From NCBI GenBank assembly GCA_032124015.1, contig JAQBEH010000152.1:1-64000 (forward strand): a DNA stretch of 64,000 nt, in the 5' to 3' direction. The translations under genes and the position numbers were made by a program. Source of the DNA: DASRJG01 sp032124015 (GTDB lineage: Bacteria > Acidobacteriota > Polarisedimenticolia > Polarisedimenticolales > DASRJG01). Each line of letters begins with the position of its first letter. Position 1 is the stretch's first letter. The notes under the pieces were generated by a model, which was not told the origin of the DNA, made no database searches, and worked only from the letters and a program-made list of their open reading frames with translations. Shown here piece by piece: positions 1 to 7,830 of the stretch.

Positions 1-56
1 TCGGTCGAGAAGCCTCGAAAGTGTACGGTGCGGGTCCCATTTCGGCAACGGCAATT

Positions 57-1844
57 CTACGGGCGCTTCGAGCACGCCGACACGGCTGCGGCTCGGACGC
101 GGCCGAGGGCCTCGCGCTGCCCGGGGTCTTCTAGCCGAAGCCCTTCGATGGCGGCCAGCGCCTCGCAGGCCCGACCCCGCCTGAGGAGACATTCCCCTCG
201 GATGGCCCGCGCGAGTCCGAGGGCCGGATCGAGCTCGACGGCCCGGGTCACATCGGCCTCCGCCTCCTGGAGGTCCCCCTGCCGGAGCTTCACCAGCCCA
301 GCCCCCAGCCATCCCGTTGCACGACCCGGAGACAGCTCCGTCGCCCGCGCGAACGCGTCCTGCGCACCCTCCAGGTCTCCACGCTCGAACAGGAGGAAAC
401 CCAGATTGCCCCACAGCGACCCGTCCCCGGGAGAAGCCGCAAGGGCTCGCCTCACGTCGCCGGCCGGATCACCCGCCGCCCCCTCGCCGGGCAACGCTGC
501 CATCTCGGCGCGGATCTGCGGCGCAAGTCCCGGTACCAGCGCGATCGCCCCGTCGTAGGCGGCACGGGCCGCGACGTCGTCGCCTCGACGATGGTGCGCT
601 CGCCCGAGGTTCAATCGAGCCTTGAGCGATCCGCCGTCTTCGCCGTCTTTCGCCATCCACAGATTCACCTCGTCGCGCCAAAGCCGGGAACGCGGCACGA
701 GGTTCGCCACGTAGAGGCTGCCCAGGAGGACGACGACGGCGACCGTCGCCACCCGGCCGCGCGCCAGGCAAAAGCGCGCCGCGACCAACCCGACGAGTGT
801 CATGGCAAACGCGCTGGGGAGATAGAGGAACCGCTCCGACAGCGCCGTTTCCAACGGCTTCAACTGCAAGACCGGCAGGAGTGCGAGCCCCGCGGCCGAC
901 GCGGTCGCCAACTCGACCCTGAAGCCGCGGCGCCAGAAGAAAAGCAGGACACAAAGTGCCGCGAAGATTCCCAAGCCCGCGAGCACGCCCCACGAACCCC
1001 CTGACGGCTCGGGTTCGAGGTTCAACCCGAACGGCGGAAGCGCGAGCCAGCGGAGGTAGGTTCCAAGCGCGATGAGAGGCTTCGTAACCGACAGCGTCGC
1101 TCCGTCGGGCGATGGCGCGAGCAGATGCCCGAGCGCGGTGACACGCGCCGCGAGATAAACCGAAGCGACCACGAAATACGGAACGTAGCGCATGGCGCGA
1201 GCCTTCAGGTCGCGGCGCAACGGAAAGCCCTCCGTCCCCGCCTCGAGCACCGCCGCGAGAACCGGGGCCGTGACCGCCATCTCTTTGGAGAGCAAGCCGA
1301 ACAGCCACGCCCCCGCCGCGGCGACGCGCCACGGCCACGGGCGAACCGAGTCGTTCGCGCGCAAGTGCAAGAGGATGGTCGCAAGGACGAACACCGTGGC
1401 CAGCGGATCCACCCGGCCCGAGATGAAGGCGACCGACTCCGCGTGCGCCGGATGAAGCGCGAACAGCGAAGCGGCCACGAGCGGGACGTTGACTCCGCCA
1501 GGCCCGAGTCGGCGGGCGAGGGCGAACACGCAGCACGTCGCGGCCACGTGAAGGAGGAGATTCGTCAGGTGAAACAAGAACGCGCCGCCACCGCCCAAGC
1601 GGTAATCCAGTTCGTTCGACAAAATCGCGACCGGCCGGTAGTAGCCCAGTCCCGTCCTATCGAGATCCGACGCGTAGTAGTCCCTGAGAAACGCTCTCGA
1701 CGGATCGAACGGACGCTTCAGCCCGTCGTTGTCGGCGATGAGCCGATGGTCGTCGTAGACAAACTCGCCGGGCAGCCCCGGTAGGTAGACCGCGACCGCG
1801 AGGAACGCGCAAAACAGGAGCGCCGGAGCAAAGCGCGCGCTCAA
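57..1844 (-). CDS. TMTC-like GT-C membrane glycosyltransferase with C-terminal TPRs
   Basis: Predicted multi-pass inner-membrane glycosyltransferase of about 595 residues that would transfer a sugar from a polyprenyl-phosphate donor. The N-terminal hydrophobic helix is followed by the acidic loop FVYDDH (Asp31-Asp32), the place where GT-C enzymes keep a catalytic Asp. The signature HPAHAESVAFISGRVD near residues 131-146 is characteristic of the TMTC / O-mannosyltransferase-like family. Several further membrane helices follow, and the last roughly 180 residues are TPR repeats (for example SLWGNLGFLLFERGDLEGAQ). A TTG start at 1844 is chosen because it overlaps the TGA of the upstream glycosyltransferase (TTGA) and removes a non-homologous N-terminal extension. 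Family assignment is good; acceptor and sugar are unknown. Confidence 0.75.
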   Translation of the reverse strand: MSARFAPALLFCAFLAVAVYLPGLPGEFVYDDHRLIADNDGLKRPFDPSRAFLRDYYASDLDRTGLGYYRPVAILSNELDYRLGGGGAFLFHLTNLLLHVAATCCVFALARRLGPGGVNVPLVAASLFALHPAHAESVAFISGRVDPLATVFVLATILLHLRANDSVRPWPWRVAAAGAWLFGLLSKEMAVTAPVLAAVLEAGTEGFPLRRDLKARAMRYVPYFVVASVYLAARVTALGHLLAPSPDGATLSVTKPLIALGTYLRWLALPPFGLNLEPEPSGGSWGVLAGLGIFAALCVLLFFWRRGFRVELATASAAGLALLPVLQLKPLETALSERFLYLPSAFAMTLVGLVAARFCLARGRVATVAVVVLLGSLYVANLVPRSRLWRDEVNLWMAKDGEDGGSLKARLNLGRAHHRRGDDVAARAAYDGAIALVPGLAPQIRAEMAALPGEGAAGDPAGDVRRALAASPGDGSLWGNLGFLLFERGDLEGAQDAFARATELSPGRATGWLGAGLVKLRQGDLQEAEADVTRAVELDPALGLARAIRGECLLRRGRACEALAAIEGLRLEDPGQREALGRVRAAAVSACSKRP

Positions 1845-4111
1845 GGGGCGCCCGCACTCCCGGCCAGACGCTTGGCCAGGGCGGACCCTTGCGCGGTGCC
1901 CAACGCCGAGAGCTGACCAACGCATGCGGCCGCGCCTTGGTGGTCGCCCGCCGTCAACAGCGCGACCCCCAACGTGTAGATCGCGCCCTCCGAGTCCGGC
2001 TCCGCGAGGACGGCCTCGCGCAACGCCACGATCGCTTCGTCGAGCCGTCCTGCCCGCACCAACGCCACCCCGAGATTGTGACGGGCGGGGCCCAGCGACG
2101 GATCGACGGCAAGCGCCCGCCGGAACGCGTCGGCCGCGTCGTCGAACGCACCGCGGCGCGCGAGAATCGTGCCCAGGTTGTACCAACCTTCGGCGTCGTT
2201 CTCATCGGCGAGCGCGCGAAAAATCGGCAAGGCCAGGTCGTCGCGCCCGCGCGCCGAAAGCGCGCTTCCGAGCGACACCCTCGCCCCGCGCGCCGTCGGG
2301 TGAGCGGCCACCTCGCGTCTGTGGGCCTCGATCGCCGCATCGAGAAGCGCCATGAACGCGGCGTCGTCGGTCGCCGCGTGGAAGCTCAGCATCGGGAAAC
2401 GGGGCGCCGCCTCGTCGATCCCTTGCGGGAGGCGCGCGACGAGGTACTCCCCCTCCCCGACGTCGGCGAAGAAAACCGGCGCTCCCGAGGCCCGTGCCGC
2501 CTCGAGCCTCCAGATCAAGTTGTCGTCGACGAGGCGCGTCAACAGGTAGACAGGGTGCTCGGTCCAAAGGTCGACGCCGCTTGCGGCCGCGTATTCGAAC
2601 GTCGCGTGCCGGTCGTGCGCCATCACACGCAGTTCCCCCGGCGCCGATTTCGCGACGACCGCATCGGTCAAGCCGAGGCGATCGAGCACCCGCAGGTTCG
2701 AGTAGTACGGGATCGCACCGACGGCGTTGATCGCGATGTGCGTGTCTGGTGGAAAGACGCCCTCCGCAACCAACGCGCGTAGGCGGCGTCCTTCGGGGAC
2801 GACGGTCGCAAGGAACAGTGCGTGCTCTTCCTGGCGGATGCCGACCAGGCGCGAGGTCATTCCGCGCAGGAGATCGCGATGAGCCAGAGCGAGGCGACGA
2901 AGGAGGGGCCAACGGTAGACGGGATCTTTCGACGGATCGAGGAAGTCCACGCGCGCTTGCGCCGCGCTCAGCCCGGGGAAACCGACCGCGTATTCCTTCG
3001 TGAATTGGCGGTGCGACTGCCACGGGATCGCGACGAGCCCCACCGCCACGACGGTGGCGTAAATGACCACTCCGAGCCGAGGCAGGACTCCGTCGCACAG
3101 CGCCGCGGCGCCGCGGCCCATGAGCACGAACAAGAACGGGAAATAGAGATCGACCGGTCGGAACTCGAAGTGATCGCCGCCGATCGAGGCGACGTACAGG
3201 ACGTGCGGGACGACGGCGGCGGCGATCAGAAGCGGCGCCTCCGCGCACCGGTCGGCGAGGAACCCCCGCACGCCGGCGAAAAGGAACGGGATCCACAGCC
3301 AGACCGCGTACTCGATCGCGAAGCAGGCGAGATACGCCGAGCCCATCTCCCACCACGCTCGGCCGCCGACCTTTGCGTAGTAGGTGTTGGGGACCCAGTC
3401 GCCGTAATACGCGTGCCGGAACAGCAGGTGCGCGCCGACGATCCCGCCGAAAACCAGGGCGTGCGTGGCGATGTCGCCGAAGCGCAAGCGCCTCCGCATC
3501 GCGAGAATCGCGGCGGCGGTCGCCATGGCCGCGCCGCCGATGAGCATTCCGTCGGGGCGGGTCAACGCCGCCAGGGCGAGATAGACCGAAGCGAGGGGAA
3601 GCCCTCGTCGCTCGCCGTCCCCGGCGGCGGAGACGTCGTCGATCAGCCGGAAGACGCCGGCAACCACGAGCACCTCGAACAGGCGCGTCTCCAACCCGCT
3701 CGTGGACCACACCGCGACGCTGCGCGTCACGGCGAGCCACGCCGTCGGCAGGAGAATCGCAAACCGGAAGGGCCCGTCGGGAATCCATCGCCACGCCGCG
3801 CGGGCGACGAGGCCCCACAGCGCGACGGTCAGCAGGATCGACAGGATGGGCGCGACGTGCTCCGGCTTCGCACCGCAATAGTCGAAGGCGGCGAGCACGA
3901 CGACCCAAAGGAAGTTCGTGTACCCCTCAACGGGTGCGAAGCCCGGATTGAAAACCAGGCCATCCCCCGCCGCCAGATTGTGCGCGTAGCGGAACGAGAT
4001 GAAGGCGTCGTCGCAAAGGAACCGGTAGTACAGCGCGTGCCCGACCAAAAGACAGAGGCTCGCAAGGAGCCCGAGGCGAAGCCAGAGCGCGCGCGGGAAG
4101 GATCCGCTCAT
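1841..4111 (-). CDS. GT-C family glycosyltransferase with C-terminal TPRs
   Basis: Large integral membrane protein (about 756 residues). The first helix is followed by FLCDDAFISFRYAHN (Asp34-Asp35) and then GLVFNPG...VEGYTNFLW. This loop is typical of a bacterial GT-C family related to AftB-type arabinofuranosyltransferases and PMT-like enzymes. Around ten hydrophobic segments follow, then a soluble region and, from about residue 640, TPR repeats (EGWYNLGTILARRGAFDDAA; ARHNLGVALVRAGRLDEAI). The ATG at 4111 overlaps the TGA of the upstream phosphodiesterase (ATGA), and its own stop overlaps the next glycosyltransferase. The three are therefore probably one translationally coupled envelope-glycan unit. 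Donor and acceptor cannot be read from sequence. Confidence 0.75.
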   Translation of the reverse strand: MSGSFPRALWLRLGLLASLCLLVGHALYYRFLCDDAFISFRYAHNLAAGDGLVFNPGFAPVEGYTNFLWVVVLAAFDYCGAKPEHVAPILSILLTVALWGLVARAAWRWIPDGPFRFAILLPTAWLAVTRSVAVWSTSGLETRLFEVLVVAGVFRLIDDVSAAGDGERRGLPLASVYLALAALTRPDGMLIGGAAMATAAAILAMRRRLRFGDIATHALVFGGIVGAHLLFRHAYYGDWVPNTYYAKVGGRAWWEMGSAYLACFAIEYAVWLWIPFLFAGVRGFLADRCAEAPLLIAAAVVPHVLYVASIGGDHFEFRPVDLYFPFLFVLMGRGAAALCDGVLPRLGVVIYATVVAVGLVAIPWQSHRQFTKEYAVGFPGLSAAQARVDFLDPSKDPVYRWPLLRRLALAHRDLLRGMTSRLVGIRQEEHALFLATVVPEGRRLRALVAEGVFPPDTHIAINAVGAIPYYSNLRVLDRLGLTDAVVAKSAPGELRVMAHDRHATFEYAAASGVDLWTEHPVYLLTRLVDDNLIWRLEAARASGAPVFFADVGEGEYLVARLPQGIDEAAPRFPMLSFHAATDDAAFMALLDAAIEAHRREVAAHPTARGARVSLGSALSARGRDDLALPIFRALADENDAEGWYNLGTILARRGAFDDAADAFRRALAVDPSLGPARHNLGVALVRAGRLDEAIVALREAVLAEPDSEGAIYTLGVALLTAGDHQGAAACVGQLSALGTAQGSALAKRLAGSAGAP

Positions 4112-5943
4112 CGCAGGTAACCCAAGCTCTTCAAGCGCAAGACCATCTCGGGATCGTAGTCGCTCGCCGGAGCTTCGGCCGGACGCCCGCGGCGTCCCCA
4201 GCTCGCCAACGCGGGTGGCGCGGGCGGGGCCCCTTCGAAGCAACGCTCGGGAGCCACCCCTCGCATCTCGCGGCTAGCGGGAAGCCCGGCGAGGCGAAGC
4301 GCAATCGGCGCGACATCGAGATCGCCGATCGGCGGTCCGACGCACAACGGGACGGCTCCACCGCCCGAGATCGCGACGAATCCTTCCTCGTTTCGTCCCG
4401 CGCTCCGGCCGGGGTCGGCGATCAGGAGGATTCTGTCGTCGTTCCGTGCCGACAGCTCGGCGATGATCGACGCGTCCAACCAGCGCAGGTAGCTTTCGAT
4501 CGCGTTTTGCGCATCCGAACTTCCGCGAAGCCGCGTCCGCAGGATGTCGAGCCCCGGCAGGTACGTGAACGAGGTCGAAAGCTCCGGGTCGTCGAGCAAT
4601 CGAAGCGTCGTCCTCCACGCGAACGTGTCGATCAGGAATGATTCCCACGCCAACGCGCGCGCGTCCTGGGGAAGATCGAAAAACCGCGCTTCGAAGCTCG
4701 CACGCCACGCCGCGCGTTCCGCTGGGAAATCCCGGGCGAGTCGTGCATAGAGCGAGGCGGGCGCCGTATCTCGGTCTTCCGCGCCTTCAGAGAGCAGTTT
4801 GGCCAGGACGCGATCGGAGACCACGTACCCCGCGCTCGGATCGCCTTCGGTGCCGGAGGCCGGCCACGACGCCCACCACCCCACGACAGCGGCCGGCTGC
4901 ACGAGCCCCGCGATCTCCCACAAGGCGCGCACACGCCGTCCCGCGCCCGACGCCGGCACGGTGCGCGCGGGGAGCAGGAAGCGGAGAGCGGCGTCAAGCG
5001 ACGCCGGTCCGGAACGCACCGCGATGGGGGCGGCGACCCCGGGGAGCCGGGTTGCCCCCGCCGAGCGCACGCCGTGCGCGTCGGCGCCCATTCCGGTCGC
5101 GATCGTGGTCCAGACCTCGGGAGGCTCCGCCGGTTCGCGGTGTTTGGGGTACAGCGCGCCCCGGGCCAAGAGCGCGAGGAGGTGCTCGGTCGCGCCATGC
5201 TCCGACGCCACCTCGACGAGGGCGCCTTCCAATCCGTCGATCCCGACCACGAGCAGGCGCTGAGTTCGCGGCGCGGGGGAAAAGGCGGAGGGTGGAATCG
5301 CGCGGGATCCGCCGGCGGGCGTCGTTTTCGGGATGACGAAAAACGCGGCGGCCACGGGCACGAGAACGGCGAGGAGGAACACCGCGGAGCGGCGGTACCG
5401 ATCGGGCACCTCGCCCGTGCGCCCGACAATCCCCGCGAGAGAAACCAATCCGGCGAGCCAGGCCACGAGCGCCACCGTCGTGACCGCCGCCGCGAGGAAG
5501 AGCGCATCCTCGCCGAACCCCCCGTCGGGCCGGCCGCGAGCCCAGAGCACGACCAGATAGACCAAAACCGGGACGGCGACGATGAGCCCCGCGCGCAGGG
5601 CGTCGGAAGAACGCGCACCGCGCCGACGGGCCCACGCCGCGGCGAACCCAGCGGCGATCAGATCGAGCGCGAATAGCGCGGCACCGGCCAAAACCGCGAA
5701 ATAGAGCCAGAGCACCAGAGCGTCTCGCGCTCCGAGCATCGGCCGGTTCGCGGCGACGGTCGACGCGGCGAGCAGACCACCGAGCAGCGGCGCGCCCAGC
5801 AGTGCCGCCTTGAAGCTCGTGCGCGCGAGGGCGCGGGGCCCGGCGGCGGTGATGAGATCGCGCAGGAGGAAGCGCTCGATGCGTCCTTGAAGGTAACCCC
5901 GTTGGACGAGCTGGCTTCGGACCTCGTCGTAACGCTCGGACAT
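4108..5943 (-). CDS. Membrane-anchored alkaline-phosphatase-superfamily phosphodiesterase/transferase
   Basis: Protein of 611 residues with an N-terminal membrane domain (four or more hydrophobic segments between about residues 45 and 205). It is followed by a type I phosphodiesterase / alkaline phosphatase superfamily domain. LLVVGIDGL (Asp236) supplies the first metal-binding Asp, and PPEVWTTIATGMG contains the nucleophile Thr279/280. The C-terminus YDPEMVLRLKSLGYLR resembles the tail found on many sulfatase-like proteins of Acidobacteria-type genomes. It could remove or transfer a phospho-group on lipid-linked glycans, consistent with the two coupled glycosyltransferases downstream; that is inference. 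The ATG at 5943 lies 13 bp after the polyprenyl synthase stop. Confidence 0.72.
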   Translation of the reverse strand: MSERYDEVRSQLVQRGYLQGRIERFLLRDLITAAGPRALARTSFKAALLGAPLLGGLLAASTVAANRPMLGARDALVLWLYFAVLAGAALFALDLIAAGFAAAWARRRGARSSDALRAGLIVAVPVLVYLVVLWARGRPDGGFGEDALFLAAAVTTVALVAWLAGLVSLAGIVGRTGEVPDRYRRSAVFLLAVLVPVAAAFFVIPKTTPAGGSRAIPPSAFSPAPRTQRLLVVGIDGLEGALVEVASEHGATEHLLALLARGALYPKHREPAEPPEVWTTIATGMGADAHGVRSAGATRLPGVAAPIAVRSGPASLDAALRFLLPARTVPASGAGRRVRALWEIAGLVQPAAVVGWWASWPASGTEGDPSAGYVVSDRVLAKLLSEGAEDRDTAPASLYARLARDFPAERAAWRASFEARFFDLPQDARALAWESFLIDTFAWRTTLRLLDDPELSTSFTYLPGLDILRTRLRGSSDAQNAIESYLRWLDASIIAELSARNDDRILLIADPGRSAGRNEEGFVAISGGGAVPLCVGPPIGDLDVAPIALRLAGLPASREMRGVAPERCFEGAPPAPPALASWGRRGRPAEAPASDYDPEMVLRLKSLGYLR

Positions 5944-5956
5944 GCTCAGGGGCCCG

Positions 5957-6850
5957 TCAACGATCGCGGTCGCGGACCATGTCCGCGAGGCCGGCCAGGA
6001 TTTCGGCCCGCCGCCCGAAGGGAGTCAACGCCTCGAGACTCGCCAAGATCAGCTCGTCGGTCAGCCGGCGGGCACCGTCGATCCCGCACAGATTGACGAA
6101 GGTCGTTCGATTGCGATCGAGGCCGGCGTCCTTGCCCGTCGTTTCCGGATTTCCGCTGTAGTCGAGGAGGTCGTCGGTGATCTGGAACGCAAGTCCCAGG
6201 TTCTTCGCGTAGCGGCGCACCGCCTCGGTATCGCGTGCCCGCCCGCCCGCCGCGATGGCGCCGAGCTCCGCCGCCGCGATGAACAACGCCCCCGTCTTGT
6301 GGCTGTGGATGTATTCGAGCGCGTCGAGGTCGATCTTCTTGCCGGTGGCCTCGAGATCGGCGACCTGTCCGCCGATGAGGCCGGGAACGCCGATCGCTTC
6401 GGCCAGTCGCGCGGTCGCGCGAACCCGCGCGCGGTCCTTGAGCGCGGGCGCCTCCTGGATCAACCCGTAGGCGGCGTTCAAGAGACCGACGGCGGCGAGG
6501 ATCGCGTTCGCCTCCCCCACGACCTTGTGCAACGTCGGCTTCCCGCGCCGAAGCGTCGCATCGTCCATCGATGGCAGGTCGTCGAGGATCAGGGACGACG
6601 CGTGAACCAACTCGACGGAGCAGGCGAGCGGGAGAGCATCCTCCCATCGTCCTTTCAGGAGCTCGCACGTGGCGAGCACCAGGATCCCCCGCAGCCGCTT
6701 CCCCGGAAGGAGGAGCGTGTAGCGCATCGCCTCGGGGAGGGAGGCTGGCTGCGATCCCATCGGCGGAACGGCATGGACGAGCGCCTCCTCGACCACGTTG
6801 CGGCCGCGGGCCAAGTAGGCGTCGAGCTCTGAGCCGGCGGTCGGCTTCAT
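5957..6850 (-). CDS. ispA: Short-chain polyprenyl diphosphate synthase (FPP/GGPP synthase type)
   Basis: Condenses isopentenyl diphosphate with allylic diphosphates to make farnesyl or geranylgeranyl diphosphate, in the cytoplasm. It is about 297 residues, normal for IspA. PGKRLRG (IPP/chain-length region), the first aspartate-rich motif DDLPSMDD with the two-residue insertion typical of bacterial FPP synthases, and the second motif ITDDLLD are all present. The ATG at 6850 was chosen because the longer reading (from 6880) adds only a non-conserved tail. A second, longer-chain synthase lies at 45987-47015. The position next to lipid-linked glycosyltransferases fits a polyprenol supply role, but general isoprenoid synthesis is equally possible. 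Confidence 0.88.
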   Translation of the reverse strand: MKPTAGSELDAYLARGRNVVEEALVHAVPPMGSQPASLPEAMRYTLLLPGKRLRGILVLATCELLKGRWEDALPLACSVELVHASSLILDDLPSMDDATLRRGKPTLHKVVGEANAILAAVGLLNAAYGLIQEAPALKDRARVRATARLAEAIGVPGLIGGQVADLEATGKKIDLDALEYIHSHKTGALFIAAAELGAIAAGGRARDTEAVRRYAKNLGLAFQITDDLLDYSGNPETTGKDAGLDRNRTTFVNLCGIDGARRLTDELILASLEALTPFGRRAEILAGLADMVRDRDR

Positions 6851-6892
6851 CCGCCGCACTTTAGCAGGGAGGGATCCCAATTCCTGACCCCA

Positions 6893-7810
6893 CTAGGGCC
6901 GAGGGAGGCGGGAGCTGAAAAACTCTACGACGCGCTCGTGGTAGCGGATCAAGTTGGCGGCGTCCAGACCGGAGGCCCGGGTGGCCGGGAGCGTGATCAG
7001 GTTGCGCTCCGAATCGCGCCGCTCGGGGAGCGTTGCGTACATCGCCCGCATGGACTCGTCCAAGCGTCGATCACCCGCCGGTGCGACGAGAAGCAGATCG
7101 CGTCCCGCCAGGGACGGAAGGACATCGTTGGCGCGCCCCTCGTCGATCGAGACCCCGGCGATCAACGGGAAGAGCGCGACCGGGACGGCGCCAAGGTATC
7201 TTTCTCCCCAGCGCCAATCGGCGAACTCGTGCCGGACGAGCGTGAATCCCGCATCCGGCCAGAGTCCATCCAGGACGAACACACGAAGCGCGGGCCGCTC
7301 GGCCGCGGCGAGGACGGCCGCGTGAGCGCCCATCCCGGCGCCGAAGATGCCGATCTTCCTCGCGTCCACGTTGTCCTTGGGAAGAGCCGCCACGAAGTCG
7401 ATCGCGCCGAGAACGTCTCGGACCTCGTGGATCCCCAGGGTCGAAACGTCACCGCCGCTGGCGCCGTGCCCGCGGAAGTCGAACGCGAGTACCGTGAACC
7501 CGGCGTTGTTGAGCGCGATGGCGAGGTTCATCACGGCGTCCCGGCTCTCTCCGAGGTCGTGGCACACGACGATCGGGGGCATCATCGGCGTCCCCGGGAT
7601 AAGCCACCCTTTGAGTCGTATCCCGTCCGTCGACCTGAACGTCACGTCCTCGGCTTTGGCGAGGGCGGCACCCAGGTTCAACGTCATTTCGGACTGGCGT
7701 GCGGGATGAGTCACCCGGTAGACCTGAGCCGCAGCCAGGCCGAGCGCCGCAAGGACGCCAAAGGACACGACCAGTACGATCGCCCCGGGGATCGATCTCC
7801 AAAACCTCAT
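6893..7810 (-). CDS. Alpha/beta-hydrolase-fold protein lacking the nucleophile serine
   Basis: Protein of about 305 residues with one N-terminal membrane anchor (residues 8-30) and an alpha/beta-hydrolase domain of the BAAT/FrsA-like type: VVCHDLGES near residue 80, FDFRGHGASGG near 110, and the nucleophile elbow GIFGAGMG at 154-161. In active relatives the centre of this elbow is Ser (G-x-S-x-G); here codon 7334-7336 reads GGG, so residue 159 is Gly. The rest of the fold looks intact and the frame is open. The protein is therefore either a non-catalytic binding protein or uses another nucleophile. Start ATG 7810 was chosen to keep the membrane anchor at the N-terminus. It lies 20 bp after the uvrC stop. 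Confidence 0.7.
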   Translation of the reverse strand: MRFWRSIPGAIVLVVSFGVLAALGLAAAQVYRVTHPARQSEMTLNLGAALAKAEDVTFRSTDGIRLKGWLIPGTPMMPPIVVCHDLGESRDAVMNLAIALNNAGFTVLAFDFRGHGASGGDVSTLGIHEVRDVLGAIDFVAALPKDNVDARKIGIFGAGMGAHAAVLAAAERPALRVFVLDGLWPDAGFTLVRHEFADWRWGERYLGAVPVALFPLIAGVSIDEGRANDVLPSLAGRDLLLVAPAGDRRLDESMRAMYATLPERRDSERNLITLPATRASGLDAANLIRYHERVVEFFSSRLPRP

Positions 7811-7830
7811 GGAATCCAATATAGGGACGG

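Noticed and set aside
2822..4120. A 432-codon plus-strand open frame
   Set aside because: Antisense to the GT-C glycosyltransferase; the product is rich in Arg, Glu and Gly and shows no fold motif.
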